The notes under the pieces: model-generated
What the model was told of the DNA's origin: nothing
Databases searched by the model: none
The model's input: only the letters and a program-made list of their open reading frames with translations
Assembly: GCF_048771995.1 (NCBI RefSeq)
Contig: NC_133036.1
Location: 18,387,001 to 18,451,000 of the forward strand
DNA: 64,000 bases
Direction: 5' to 3'
Origin: Taeniopygia guttata
Taxonomy: Eukaryota; Chordata; Aves; Passeriformes; Estrildidae
Shown: positions 1 to 13,720 of the stretch, piece by piece
How the letters are laid out: each line of letters begins with the position of its first letter
Position numbering within the stretch: position 1 is the first letter of the stretch
Program-made: the position numbers and the translations under genes

Positions 1-2068
1 CTGGCGTTACCAGGAGCCGTCTCCATTTTTCCAAGAACACTGTGGCACTTTTGAAAAATAAGTATCTCCAAAGGATAAGAATCTCCTGAGAGCTTCACTC
101 ACCTTTTTAGTTTTTCCTTTCTGCTTTTCCTTGTTTATTCATTCCCATGGTGAGAATGGCAATATCTTTTTTGGTTTTGCACAGTGGTTTTTTTTCCCCA
201 CAATATTTTATCATTTATCATATTTATTAGGTAGGAAGAGGGAATGAATTTGTAGGTAGCAAGAAGGGAAATTTGCTTCCAGAGTGATTGAGAGGAGGGT
301 CAGAGTTGCAGAGCAACATTTAAACATACATACAGTAATTTCTTGCTCAGTGTATGCATATGTATGCACGTAAGCTACACATGTTAACAATACATCTTTT
401 CTAAGGTCAATGTTCTTCTCTGCAAAGCCCAGACCCCACTTAGGGGAGAAACAAGCCTTGCCAATAAACGGATTCAATTTAAAAGAAACTAGGTGGAAAT
501 AATGATGAGGAAATGAGAAAAATAAACTTTTGATGAAATAATTAATGACTAGTTGTGACACAATCTCACAGCAGCAATCCAAGGCTCAGGGAGATCAGAA
601 GAGACAATTTACTGCCAGACAATGCTTACTATGCAAAGCCAAGCAGCCTCCTGTTTGCAATCTAAAATCATACCCATATACATGAGCTGCAGTTGGTGGT
701 GGCTTGTTTGTTTTAAACTCTCTCCTAACAAAGTAACAGCACTCCCCTCACGTTGCATCTGAAAGAGGAGCAGACCAGCGGGTTCCAAGCAGTTCTGTAG
801 CATTTAGGACAGGTCCAGCTCTAAGGCAGCTAAAGCCAGGAAACGAGTGTTTCAACATGTGTGAATTCTTTCACTGCCATCAAGCTGAACAGAGCTCTGC
901 TGCTTCCAGAGCTGCTCCAAAAGACTGAAGCTAGTAATTCTTAGCTGGGGGTGTCTGGGCTAGGAAGGTCTTCTGAAGAGTCTGCAAAAGGTGCAAAGGA
1001 AAAACAAGCCTTTTGTCAGCAGGATTGCACTTGCTGTCACCAAGTCCTCACCCCCAACAGGGGATTGGCAATATTTTTATGAACCCACAAGTGGACAAAG
1101 AAGAAAAACACTTGGCACAAAATATTTTTTGCAGAAAGCCCAATGCTGCCCTCAGAGATGATGCTCCTTACATCAGCCATGCTGAGCTGTGGATGGCAGT
1201 GGGTTGGTTCTCCTGAGAAGTGGCTTTTGAAGAAAATCTTGCTGTTGTCCCCACTCACCCAAATCTGCTTCCATGGCAGCATGGTCTCAGCAGTGCAAAC
1301 TGGATTGCTCTGCCCAAAAGCACTTCAGGAGTGCAGCAGATGGGCTGTGGCTGCTAGTGGGGATGTTCAGTCTGCATAGCCAAGCTGCAGATAGCCCGAA
1401 ACCACCGAAATCGCTGCGACAGAGACACAAGGATGGCCACAGATGATTTCACAGCACACTCTGCCTCTTTGCTAGACATTACCTGTCATTCTAGAGGAGC
1501 CACTGCCACCATTGCACTCCAGTCCTGAGACAAAGGCTGTGGAGCTGCAGAGCCATCCTCCCTGTGCTCAGCTTTGCTCCTTGCACTGGGCTGCTCTGCA
1601 CAGCTGCCATCCCAAGCAGATTAGTGGAGGAAGGCATGTTAGGAGACAGTCCACTCCTAATCACTTCCAGAGGTCCTGTTTCCAACTTGGTCAAGACACT
1701 GCTGAGTCATTTTCATGCAGAATGAGTTATGGCTGTGTTTAAAACCTCTTTATTACCCTTCAGTAATCCAGAGCTCAATCTTGCGTTTTTAATGTTGCTC
1801 TTCTAAAGGGCAGATTTATATGTAAAACACTTTACACTTTGGTTTCCTCCTAAATAATAACTAACGTTGTCCTTATGAGTGCTTTATGGCATTAGCTAAC
1901 TAGTCCTGACAACACCCTGGTTTTACATATGCACAGCAGAAAGCTTGGATGAGCTTCTTAAGTCTGATGTTTTCAATTCTCATGATTTTATTGTGAGTCC
2001 AGGGTGGGCTTCTGCTTCAAGTCTCAGCTTCTGGAAGCCCACAATCACATGACCTTCTCACTTTTCTC

Positions 2069-2091
2069 TTTTTTTTTTTTTTTTTTTTTTT
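2069..2091 (+). repeat. T homopolymer, about 23 nt
   Basis: An uninterrupted T run preceded by a CTTTTCTC tract. No retrotransposed gene copy could be recognised on either strand beside it. Confidence 0.9.
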
Positions 2092-3763
2092 AAACAATAA
2101 ATTTCTAATTCTTCTAATTGCAGGGGAAACCCTGAAAATGTGATCCTAATGCATTACAAGGCTCAGAAACCAGATGACAAATGAGAAGCTATTGTTGCCA
2201 GTTTTAAATATCCAAGGCTTTAAGGTAGTCTAAGTATGCTCAGGTTCTTCACCCATGTTTTCTGAGTGTGGAAGGGCTCAGCAGAAAGTGAAGCTTCACA
2301 TTTCGTGGACACAAAGGCAAATAAAGCCTTCAGGGGTGCTAATATTTTCCCTTCTCTTGGCTACTTGTTTCTGATTTTCATCCCGCATGTGCTTTGCTTT
2401 CCACATTGTGAGCAGTCACATTCCTCACAGTGGTAAAGAAAAACACACAAACAAGTCTTTGCTGGAACAGAGCAGATTTTAAATCAAAATTTTGCATACA
2501 AGCAATGTTAAGGTTTTAAATTTTTCGTCTGTTATTATGTACTTGTAGAGTGCACTTTGCATGAGGCTGGGGAATACAGTTCATGGCTCTCAAGGCTAAT
2601 CTAACACAACAACCATAACTGATGCTTCTACTACCAATAAAATAGAATTGTTAAGTAGACTTTGTGATTGTGTTTATCTGCTTAAAAAGTTGCAAGAAAG
2701 CCTGCAGCAATCTTTTCTTGTGCTATGGCACTGCAAACCAGCCTTTTCTATGTTGTACAAGGAGCTGGACAACAAAGAAATCAGTGACATACTGATTTTA
2801 TGTCATAGATTTTGTGTTTCTTTTACTTTATTATTGGTTTTATACTGAACCATTTAATTTTTCCTGTTCTTTCCTCCTGACACAGTTACAGATTAGAAAC
2901 CATAGGTAGCTGAGCTGACTTGAGGGCAGCAATTCAGATTTCTCACATTGGTTTTTAGTCCTGTGTAATACTTGCTAGTCTGCGTGGGAATCTAATGCTA
3001 TTTTAATTACTCCACGCATGTATTTCTTCTTTAGCTATTAGAAAATCTCTACTAGACTTGGTGGCCAGAGCTTTCCCAAAGAAAATATTTCCTAGCCTGA
3101 CAATCTTAATGATACAAGATGGTCTTGATATTTATTATAAACCATAATTTCTTTATTTTGTCCCATGGCTTCACACAAATATTTCTGTGACTCCCTGAAC
3201 AAATCCCTTTTTCCTCCAAGCTGGATATTTGCCTCCCTCCACTTCTGCTCTCCTTTAAGCATTTTAATAACGCTCACTGTTTTAAAAACTGTTGTCTCTG
3301 TTTGCCCACATGTTTACATGCTGAGCAGAAAAAGCATTTCACAGGTAGAATGAGCAGAAGCAGTGGTTTCCATCCTGGGGTGCCCAGTTAATGTGTCAGC
3401 ACACCTTCACACATCAGACTGCCAGCAGGAAACACAAAGGAGCTCCCTGTGGAGCCACACGGAGCTCTGCACCCATCACTCCATCCAGAGAGCTCTGGGA
3501 GGCTCCATTGCCTGCTTCAGGTATTGACCACAAGCTTACTTAGGTTTTGTCTAGGAATCGAAGAATTCCTGTGTTGCAATTCTCTGCCCACCTCCCTTAC
3601 TTATCTGCGTAAGGTTGCTTTCATTTTGCAAATGTCCTCTATTTTTGTTCCATTTTGGAGTGTTCAAAGCCAGACAACCCTAGTTTATGTTTATTCTTGT
3701 TAAAGGCAGTCTATTCTACAGGCACAGCAGAGCCAAACCAAGACAGAGTGCTATTCACTTGGG

Positions 3764-3815
3764 AGTTGGACTTGATGATTTTTGTGGGTCCCTTCCAACT
3801 CTCAATATTCTGTAT
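3764..3815 (+). mobile_element. CR1 LINE 3'-end fragment
   Basis: GGAGTTGGACTTGATGATTT then TTGTGGGTCCCTTCCAACTC and an ATATTCTGTAT tail closely follow the CR1 3' end (GTTGGACTTGATGATCCTTGTGGGTCCCTTCCAACTC...). This is one of the best species-class indicators in the window. Confidence 0.85.
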
Positions 3816-4910
3816 ATTGAAATTTCACACTGAGGAAAGTGATCAAGACTCCAGCTGATGGATTTGCTAATATCAAACAAGTGAAATACGATCAAGCATG
3901 AAACAACCACAAATAGGTTCTCCCCAGCAAGGACCTGACTCGCTGCTGGACCCTTTCCTCCCGCTCCCCTTGAGGAGGGAGGCAGCTGCTGTTGAGCTGA
4001 GCTGCACTGGGTGCCCTGGCAGTGCCTTTGGGTGCAAGGCAGCACCCAAGCAGGAAGCAGGCTAACATGGTTCTTGCACAGTACAAGACCAGGAGGGAGG
4101 GATTTCTATGGGGATTATATAACCATGCCAAGGGCTATAAGATGGATGGGCAGCCTAGCACAGGAGAGGGTTTATATGTGCCAGGTCAGTAGCTCACTCA
4201 GTAGGAACACAGAAAATATCTTGCTGAACCCAGGAGTGGAGAAGAGACACAGTACTGGTTCAGCTGGCTGTTCTCCTCTGTGTCATTCCTTGATGGATTT
4301 ACCATGGAGTTTTGGTTTGGTTTCCCCTCTCCAGTCCTTTAGAGAGTGATTCTTTTGGTGATGATTGAACACACCTCACAACACAGACACTGAAGAGAAA
4401 GGATTGAAAGATTTGTGTTGCACCGAGTGCCAAATGTTCTTTCAATAACTTCCTGCATCAAGCTGAGCTTGTTGGTCAAAGGCATCTTCAAAAATACCCC
4501 CTCATCCACACCTGGGCCTAATTTGATTTACTGTCTCTCATTCCTGCTCTTACTGCAGAGGCAATTTGTTTCCACTTACGGCTTTGCTCCTCTACCGACT
4601 GTTGAAGCTGCTTAAATAAGCTGCGCTCCAGGATTTGGACATTGACCTGTGTTTTACTTGTTTGTTTAGTGAAACTGCCACATAACTGACCCAGCAGAGT
4701 CAGGAGTTATAAACAAACTTTGGCTGCAGAGTGTGTTTGGTTCAGCTTTCACCTTGACACAAAGCCTGTGCTTTCTGCAGGAGCAGACACTCTGCACAGT
4801 GCCCACCAGCTTCTCTTCAGTAAAGCACAACCAGAAAAAGGCAGCAAAAAGTCCTGTGGCATGCAGGGGTGGTTTTGTTTGGTCATTGTTTGGTGGTTTT
4901 TTTTGTGTTT

Positions 4911-4935
4911 TGTTGTTGTTGTTGTTGTTGTTTTT
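4911..4935 (+). repeat. (TTG)n microsatellite
   Basis: Seven TTG units followed by a T run, within a T/G-rich tract starting around 4866. Confidence 0.85.
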
Positions 4936-5419
4936 AATTTTTTATTTGTGGATTTTTTTCCTAATTTTATTTTAAAGCACACGTGATTCACTTACAAGCT
5001 GTTTATGTTAATGTGCTTCAATATCAGGCTGTTTCATATCTACATGGTGTACAAAGCTGCTGTGAAGAGATTGGCCTATGATCTCATTTATGTCACCATA
5101 AATCCAAAGTGACTCACTTGAAAACAAAACTTACATCAAGTCTCCATTAATGTTCCTAATAATTAATTTGTCCTATGGTAGGTTTTTGTTCCTTACACAT
5201 GAAAATGTAGTTTGGGTTTTTTTGAGGTAAAATTATTTGCTAAGGCTGTAAATATTTAAATTCATCTAAATAGTCTAGTGTATAAATTCTGTTCTATTGA
5301 TTATTTTAGTCTGAACAAACAGGACTTTCATTGAAAATGTAATATAAAGCTCTTAATCCCTAATTTAAACCATTAAAAGGAGTCCAACTAAAGTTGACAA
5401 AGAAAATAGTTATGATATC

Positions 5420-5490
5420 AATTCTGTGGTCTGTTGCAAATAAGTGACAACTGTAACTGCCTGGCTGATATCAATGCCAGGAAATGACCA
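5420..5490. promoter_or_regulatory. Candidate myeloid-type enhancer core
   Basis: Within 70 bp: RUNX TGTGGT (5425-5430), C/EBP-like TTGCAAA (5434-5440), two MYB sites CAACTG (5448-5453) and TAACTG (5454-5459), GATA (5467-5470) and ETS-type CAGGAAATG (5478-5486). This RUNX-C/EBP-MYB-GATA-ETS set is the composition described for the mammalian distal Cebpa enhancer. It sits about 58 kb 3' of the promoter in repeat-poor DNA. No cross-species comparison was possible. Confidence 0.3.
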
Positions 5491-8400
5491 CCATCAATTT
5501 TACAAAGTTAGCAATGCCTTTCAGAAATAAGTCTTTCAGGAACTTGTGGAGGCTTCTTATGACTTGGAGGAGCTTTCAGCAGGGACATGTCAGCTTGGAC
5601 AAATTGGCAAATCTTTAAAACTATATGTTTGCACCAGTAAATTAATTCAGAGTCATTTTTCCTAAAGAGCTTCCCTGCAGGGGAGCTATTATACATACTC
5701 TAGCCTGAAACTTGAGCTGGCCAGAGAGTGGAAATTGTGTTTCACAGACAATTTTGAGATTTTGAAATTTGTTTTCATTCCAATTCAAAACAAAACCTCA
5801 AAATGTTGAAATTCTCCACAAAGGAAAATTCCACAAAAATAAATAGTTTAGGCTTATTTAGATCATTATAGCTTTTTAAAATCCATATATTATATAAAAT
5901 AAAGATCTCTAAATGTTTTACTTTAAAAAATATTGGGTTTTTTTTCTTTTTTATTTTTTCTTTTTTTTTTCCCCAGAAAAATAGTTGTTAAAATGATAGT
6001 TTCACAAGCATTTTGATTGTGACAAAATGACATTTTTTGGAGGAAAGCTGCTCCATTAGATAATTCTCCATCTGAAGTCCATTAGAGTTCTTATTGCCAC
6101 ATTGCCCAGACCTTTTGTTGTAATACAAAAACTCTACAGATAGTCTAGTGCCAGCAGCATGGTCTGTAATGCTGCTGCCTGTGGGATTTTTGTTGTACAT
6201 CTTGTTGTACATTTGTGCTGTGGCAGAGCTGGAAGGAGCACGGGGGTGCCTCTTTGTCCTTGGTGAGTCGTGGGCAGGAAGGAATGAGCACTTGCTGAAA
6301 GTCTCCAGGTGGGAGAGAAAGAGCTGCTCCTGCAGCTGCTCCTGCTGCTCTCGGGCCCCCAAACACGAGAAACCCTCTCCCCGAGACAAACAGAGCAGCA
6401 CTGGGCATTGCTGCTGGCTCCTTTCACTGAAGGGAAATGCCCCAAAAAAGAAATGTGCCTCCTCTCTGTCACTAACAGAGCAAAGTCCAAGTGAAGAGAC
6501 TCTAGGACACTTTAACATACACCAGTGTCAACAGCCTGTACCCCACAGGTCAAAAGAGACAGTGGTGACATGCTTTCAATGCCTCTGCTGAATTTTGGAA
6601 GACTTGTGCAGTCCAGGGTTATGCAAGCAGAAGGGAGGCTCATTTTTCATCCATGTAAAACTGTGATCTATTTGACACCAGGACCAGATGGGGGGTGCCT
6701 CATCAACTGAAGAGTACCCAAAGAGGAGCTTTAGGTAATGCCATGAGTGCTGGCCCCAGCCCTGCAGCAGCACAGGGGAGAGCAGAGGGAGGGCTGCCCT
6801 GTGCTCAGGCACTGACAGCAAATGCTCTCCTGTGCCAGCTGCCCTTGCACCCCTCCTTAGGGACCTGGGCAAAAGGGATGAAGCCCAAAGACTTCACATG
6901 TGCTGCTCCTCTTTGCTTCTGATAAGCAAAACATTTGGTGTGGGTTGCCTGTAATGACAGTGACAGGTAAAGAGGTTATTGGATGACAAACCTGCTCACA
7001 CAGGTCTGGTGAGATTCTTGCCCTGCATGCTGTGCCCAACAAGAAGGAGCAGTGTTTGAGTCCCTATTGTATGTACACAAAGCCAGCATGTTGTCTGCAA
7101 GTGGCACATTCTGGCTTGGAGGGTAATTCTGAAATATGTTTTTTTCCTTGGGACATTTCTGAACTGCAGTCACTAGAAAGTGTCGTGTAGGAGTCACCCT
7201 AACTTGTTGAAAACTTGGTAGATTGTCTGTACAACATTATGGCCATCAAACTATGTCTTAACCTAATTGGTTGCATGTGGGATTAATTGCTTTAATATAC
7301 AGAACTGAATGCACTGAAGACCTGCCAGAGGTCGTGGAGAAGATCAAAGAAGGTCAGATAAAAGGCCAAGTGTAGCTTTAGGAAGAGCAATTGTAAATTG
7401 TTATTCCTTCAGCAGAAGGGCTCCTGCCAGCTCCAGGCTGGGCTGTGATCCTTGGGACACAGGCTCAGCCAGAGCCTGCCCTTGACAGCCATGTCCAGCC
7501 TCTCACGGATGGTCCAGGCAGCTGCATGGTTTCGTCTTCATCTGGGGCCAATAATTCAGTGTGATGAGCTCAAAACGCTTCAGTCCTCTGGGAAGTAAAA
7601 ATCTCTCTTGAGAAATTTATAAATTAAGTGTCTTAAACTATTGTCAGAAACCCCATAAAAGCATCAGGAAAGAGGCACCAACCTTCCTGGTAACCCTGCC
7701 ACCCTGCCATCTCCTGAAAGACCACAACCACTGCAAAGCTGTTGCCATCACGTTGTGCCCACACACGACAGCCCCACTCAAAGGCCAGGAATTCACTGCA
7801 TTGTGAAGAGGAACCATTGCAGTTCAATTCCAAACATCCAGGGTGCAGAGCCCTCAGTGCCTCACTCACCTTCAGAGCCCCCTAGCACAGAGCTGCAGGG
7901 CACAGCCCCACCCTGCTGTTCTGGCAGGGGCAGATCCATCTGGGGAACAGGCTCACCAGAGTATTGATGGAATATTTGCATTAAGGTGAGATAGGTTTCT
8001 AGAAGAAAAATGCCATGAACTTATTTTCTCTCCCACCAGCCATTTGTGTGAGCTGTTCTTTGCTGGTTTTATGCCATCTCAAAGCATGTCCACAGCCCTG
8101 CTCAGAGCTCGGGAGCAGTGAGCATCACTGAGTCTGGAACAAGGACGATTTTGGTGTTTTGGTGCAGATCTTCAGCGAACACCCTGAAGCAGAGCAAAAC
8201 CTCAGCCCCTGCTGGGGCACAACCAGGAGAGGCTGTCCCTTCTGCAGGGCTGCACATTACCTGGCCAAGGGCTTCTACAAGTTCCAAAAAACATCTTCAA
8301 AGCTCAGTCTGTGCAATGAGAGATGCAAGACAGCTTCTTGAACAGCACACTATGCTGCCATGAGGTGCACACAAGGTAAAGGATCAACTCCAACACTTGA

Positions 8401-11400
8401 GTTTAATTTAAATTTTTGCTGCCATAGCTACAAGAGTCAGGAAGAGAATGGTGGTGCACCCAGAGCAACAGAGCTGTGCTGGCAGAAGCCTGCTGTGAAT
8501 AGCCAGGTCTCCTTTGTGTTGTGCACCCCTCTAGCAGACTGGGAATGATCACACAGGAGCCCTCTCCAGCATGAACCCGTTCCAGATTGGCATCTTCATC
8601 TTCCAGGATGTCCCTAAACAAGACAGGGCAAGGAAGGTGGCCCACACAGAAAACTGGAGTGGCACCAGCACCTCGGGAGGGAATTTGCCTGCACCTCTGC
8701 TTCTTGTCAGCAGTTCCAGTGAGGCTGCAAAGGCACAAGGACAAGATGCAAAAGCAGAATCTTGTCAGACATCAGGTTTGGTCTGCACCAGATTCCCAAA
8801 TATCTTTGGGGCTCTTCCCATTTTTACACAGGACTCTTCATCTGGCCCTGGACTTTTTAGGACTGGTCTTCCCTGATGGAATCTGGATGAATTATGCTGT
8901 TCTGTTACATGTACAAGAATCTCTTGAGATATGCCTAAACACAAGCCCTGTAATTATGGTGTGCGTGTGTGTTAGCAAATTAGAGCAACCTGAGTTAAGG
9001 TGTTAGATGAGGCTGCAATTGCATGTTTGCTTTCTGCTGCTGCCTGGTTGGAGAGGGCACTGGCACAAAGTGAAATGCTTGGCACCATGTGAGAAGGGCA
9101 GCTGGCTGCTACAGAGCCTATGTCCTGCCCAGAGCCCCTCAAGGCTCTGGGAGATAAAGGTTAGATGGACTAGAGCCATTTAAGCACAAGCCCACCTGAC
9201 TGAAATAATGAGCACATTTTAAGGCCTTTTATTTCCTTAAATACCAGCGTGTATTTAGGCATCTCTGAAAGGGCTGTGCCTCCTTGGCACTCAGCAGCCT
9301 GCTGTGGCTCATTAAGGGCCTGCCTGGACTCATGGCAGAAGCCAGGACTGGTGTTGAGCACTCCAGAAATTCCTCTCTAGCCCCAGTTCTGTTTGCTTTA
9401 TTATCTTTGCAGAACAAGTCATCTAGAAGTCACTTTCTGAAGGGCCCCATACTAAAAGCACCAAACACTCCATGGTGCTAAGTGGTGACTCAAACTGGTG
9501 CTATTTGTGCCCAGGATGTTTGGGGGAGTCAAGGCCCTGTGGCTGGAGTGTCCCTGTGACCTGTGCTCGTGACTTGGGATGGCTCCCAATGGCCTGGACC
9601 TTCTCAGCACAGAGGTGGCAGTGCCTCCAAAGTGCTGGGAGAGAAGTATGACAGTATCCATGGGTTTGTCATTCCTTTTTTTAATTAGCATCTCACTAAT
9701 TAGGAATGATTTAGCGAATGAATGCCATGATTAGCTTGATTAGAACTAGAATGAAGGGGAAGGTGAGGGTGTTGAGGCGTGTGCTCTGGTTTAAGCGAGG
9801 AGCTGCTGTCCTGCAGGGATGGAAGGTGCAGCTCAGGTGCCCAGGGTGAGTGTGCAGGCTGCTCTGATCAGATCCCCAGAGCAGTGTGCTGCAGGCTGCA
9901 GCCCTCTGCTGCAAGCAGGGCATCAGGATGCATTGGTGCTCCTGTAGAGCCCATTGGGGCTGGCAGAAATCCAGGAGACCATTGCTCTCTCTGGTGGGAG
10001 GAGGGGAGCCTGTGACATTATCATGAGGCTTTTGACTGAGGTGTCCCCTTGCAAATGAGCAGTGTGCAGGACTGGTACCTTGAGAGACTGTCACAGCATC
10101 TGCAGAGTGTCACAGTGATGTTCCCTTCCCACCAAATGCCTGCCCCCAGCCTGTCTGTGTCCTTGACACAATCACTAGGATCCTCCCAGGGGAGAAATTT
10201 AAGTGCAATAAGCTATTTTGTAAGGGCCTCTTCCCATTATCATGCTGCCTGATTGGAAAAGAGGGCAAAATCTCTGCACAGGAACTTGGACAAATGCTGT
10301 CCAAAATATGACCATGGAAACCTGCCCACGTGCTGGGGTGCTGTGGGCACCAAGCAAGGGAGCTGGGCACTGATCTGGCACCCTGGCACTGCTGCTCGTG
10401 GGGTGGCCCAGGTCTCTCCAAGACATACAGCTCCTCCAGGGCCACTGAATCAAGTCAGCTCCCACTGAGCAAATTTAACTGCTTTCATCACAAAATGCAA
10501 CTGCAGCTACGAGCTGCTCAGCTGGTGCTGCACCTATCTCACAGACTGCTGCAAAGTCCAGTGCCATGAAGAAATTGTGAGCCCAGCAATGGTCCAGAGG
10601 AAGCAGCAGTTATGTCTCTATGGTCTGATTGCTGCCTTTTTTGCAGCAGCCATGGCTCCTTGACATTAGGCCTATGGAATCTGCCCATTAATAGTAGTTT
10701 TAAATGGTCAAGAGGTTACAGCAGTAAGGAATGTTAGCAAAAAATGTCTCTGTGGAGTTTAAACAACCAGTATTTTAGGCAGGGCTTGGTGGGTTACTGT
10801 CCCTGCACAAACAACTAGAATGTGAGAGTCTGGGCTGGGAAATACTTAAACTGTTTGGAAAAACTTGTTTTGTGCAGCTTGAGAGTGTCCCTGGAGGCTG
10901 TGGCCCGGTGCCATGACTCCTGGTAAAGGCTGGGCTGCAGTAACAATGAAGCTTTTATGGGGAAGCTGGAGAACAATCAGAAACTTTTTGGTCCCAAGGG
11001 ATTATGGGGAGGGGAGTTCCTGGGTTCATGATGTCTGGCACATCATGCACATTTCCACCAGGATTTGGGGGTGTTCTATGGCACGCAAGGTATGCAAATT
11101 GCTAAATGTGTTTTCAATTTTGCTGTGTTGTGCTGTCTTTCTTGTGTGATCGTTTTGTCTTCAGTGTAGCCAAAGACAAGATGGGTTTGTAGCACAAGAG
11201 GAGAAGTGTATTTGTCTCACAAGCAGTGTTGACCCATGAAGAGCTCATCTCTGATTCTCCAGCATGCTCCTGTCTGGGTGGCTGCAGGATATTTACTAAT
11301 TCAACTTTCTCTAGGACAAAGTGTCCTGAACAGAAAGGCATGTCTGATGGACCTCCTTACCAGAGCCACCAGAAGAGTGTGCACAGAAATTCATTCATTG

Positions 11401-13589
11401 TTGCTATGGATTATCACTTGCACGCTCTAGCAGATGGCAGCAAGAGGTCTGGAAGGTCACTGAGGCAGCCATCCCATCAGTTACAGCAGTAACTCGGATT
11501 TTCTTCAGACAACCCACTGCTGGTGATTAATTTGAGGGCTTTGTAACAAAGAGAATTTCCTTTTAGACGCAGACTTTCATTACTAATGGTGTTAGCTGCT
11601 AGATAAAACAGGTCAGGATGGACCCTAAGGCCAAAGGAGAAGCTGAGCCTGAGGGCTGCCCTGGCACTCTGGGTCACCCCAGCACCTGCTTTGGGAGCAC
11701 TGAACTGGATGGCCACTGAGATGGGTGGGATGGCTGCTCTAGGCTGCAGTGGACCTCGGCAGGAGCAGCCAGAGGCTGAGGAGCAGGGCAGCAGCTCTCA
11801 GGAGCTCCTGGCAGGCTGCAGGGCAGGGCTGGGCCATGCCCTGTGCCCTGCACACACATGCCAGCACAGCAGAGGGCTGGGCAACCCTTGTTTGCCTGGG
11901 CAAGGGCGTCGAGAGCTTGGAAATAAATCTCTTCTTTAGACTGCAGAGATGTGGGTACCAAGCTGAGACTGCCCAAAGATTGCAGGAATCCATGTGCTTC
12001 ATTGCTGCTCTCTTTCCTTTCTCTGGACTCTCAGGGAAGGGAACCAGTGACAAGCAGGCCCCTGCCAGGGTCCCCTTACCCCCATTTTGTGCCATCATTT
12101 GCTGAGGTTTAACCTCAGGCCTGCTTCCAGTTTGGAAATACTGAATGGCCCTTAATGACAGCAGCACAAACAAAACCCTATAAAGGCAAGATTTGTTATT
12201 TACATGGGGTTAATTACCACATCAAGCATGTTTATTCACTTCTTTAATAAATTCTTAAGACAGGAACATGTACTAGCTTGACCAGATTCATCTGTGTATA
12301 TATTTTTCTTGTAACCATTTGTGCAAATCTGGATAGATTGCCCATTATTTAGGCAATAACTCATGAGCTGTGTGCTCTTCTGCCAGAAATGGCATTTACT
12401 TCAGATCTGGCACAAAAATTTACTTTATCAATACTTTTGTTGCCTTTTTTAAAGGAAATTATAAGATTATAGATGAGCATTAACTACAGCAGTGTGATCT
12501 ATTACCCTGACATGCCACAGGAGGAATGCAAGGTCTATGTCTGGTTCTACTGAACCAATAAAACCTGATCATTATATTCATGGGATTAAAAATCTGCAGA
12601 GGCAGATGCTGGTGCAAGCCCAGGCCCTGTGATGTGAATCTGTGCTTCTGTGAGGGTCCTACAAAGTTCATCATTTACTTACTTATTACTGATGGTGACA
12701 GGTTGAAGATTCACACCATTAATTTGAATTAATAGCTTGACTTCATCAGTCTGATTTGCTGATGTAGAGAGGTGGCCAGTGGCCTCTGGTTTTAGGTGAT
12801 GAATCACTTGAATAACTCTGTGGGACCAGTATTATTAAACACTGCCTCTGATTCAATTGCAGAATATCCACAGGTGGCAAATAGGTTTTCCTCAGCTGCT
12901 GATTCAAGTGTAGCTTTAGGCAGGCTCCAGGTTTTCAGTGTCACACAGGTGTAGGGTTGGCTGCAGTGTCCCTGATTCCCCAGGAAAGGACTTGCAATGG
13001 CTCAGCACTGTCCTGGATGGGAGCCCTCTGCCATTCCTCAGGAATTTGTGTCAGAACATTTCGTACCATGCAGGTTTTGTCACCTTCAGTCGAAGGAAGC
13101 TGTTTGTGTTAATGCTTAAAGGTAATGTGAGACAAGGCAAGCTCTTTACTTTAGAACACACATTGTGCCGTTGATGTACACAGTACAGTACATAGAAAAA
13201 AAAAAACAAAGAATCCACTGTGGCATTTACCCTCACTGCAAATGCATTACCAAAACAGGATTATTTGCAATCAAGTAAAATAGTGCTGCTTCTAGGCAGA
13301 AGTCCTGGGTGTTCAGTGAAGTCTGCTCCTCAGGTTTTTTACCATTTATCAACCCCAACACATTCCTCCCCAATTTTTTTTTTATGCCTTCCATTAATAG
13401 TTAAGAAAACCTAGGGAAAACAAACACTCTATTCCTGATTGTTTATTCACCAGTCTCTTAGGAACCATAATTACGTCTCCCAGGAATTGTGTTTTATCAT
13501 ACTGTATATCTTAAAGAGCCACTTTAGGTAAAATAACAAGGAGTGCCTTATGAAGGAAAATTGGATTAATTTTAAGACTTTTTTAACCC

Positions 13590-13720
13590 TCTGAAGAATG
13601 GCTCTTTGTTTACTTCTTTAGTGCATGTGGCAACTTGCCCAAGTAAATACTATGCTGCATAAATACCAGAGATTGGTATTTATGATATTACATAAACACA
13701 CTGTGAATAATGAGTCATTG
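13590..13720. promoter_or_regulatory. Candidate forkhead/AP-1 element
   Basis: A cluster of forkhead-like motifs (TTGTTTAC at about 13606, GTAAATA at about 13643, CATAAATA, GTATTTATG, CATAAACAC) surrounds a 10-bp perfect inverted repeat (13658-13667 and 13675-13684). It ends with a palindromic AP-1 site ATGAGTCAT near 13709. Function is inferred from motif density only. Confidence 0.25.

Larger units (their letters stand above)
1..13589. other. Intergenic DNA, no gene seen (left part)
   Basis: AT-rich and mixed sequence with no frame beyond 176 codons and none showing recognisable protein similarity. It contains a CR1 end, a (TTG)n tract, a T run, one candidate enhancer (5420-5490) and T-rich tracts around 5938-5970. 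A lone exon-like segment at 7310-7374 is discussed as a finding. Confidence 0.75.

Noticed and set aside
5988..6591. Frames of 118-176 codons on both strands
   Set aside because: Overlapping frames on both strands with no protein resemblance and no gene context; likely chance in a moderately GC-rich stretch.
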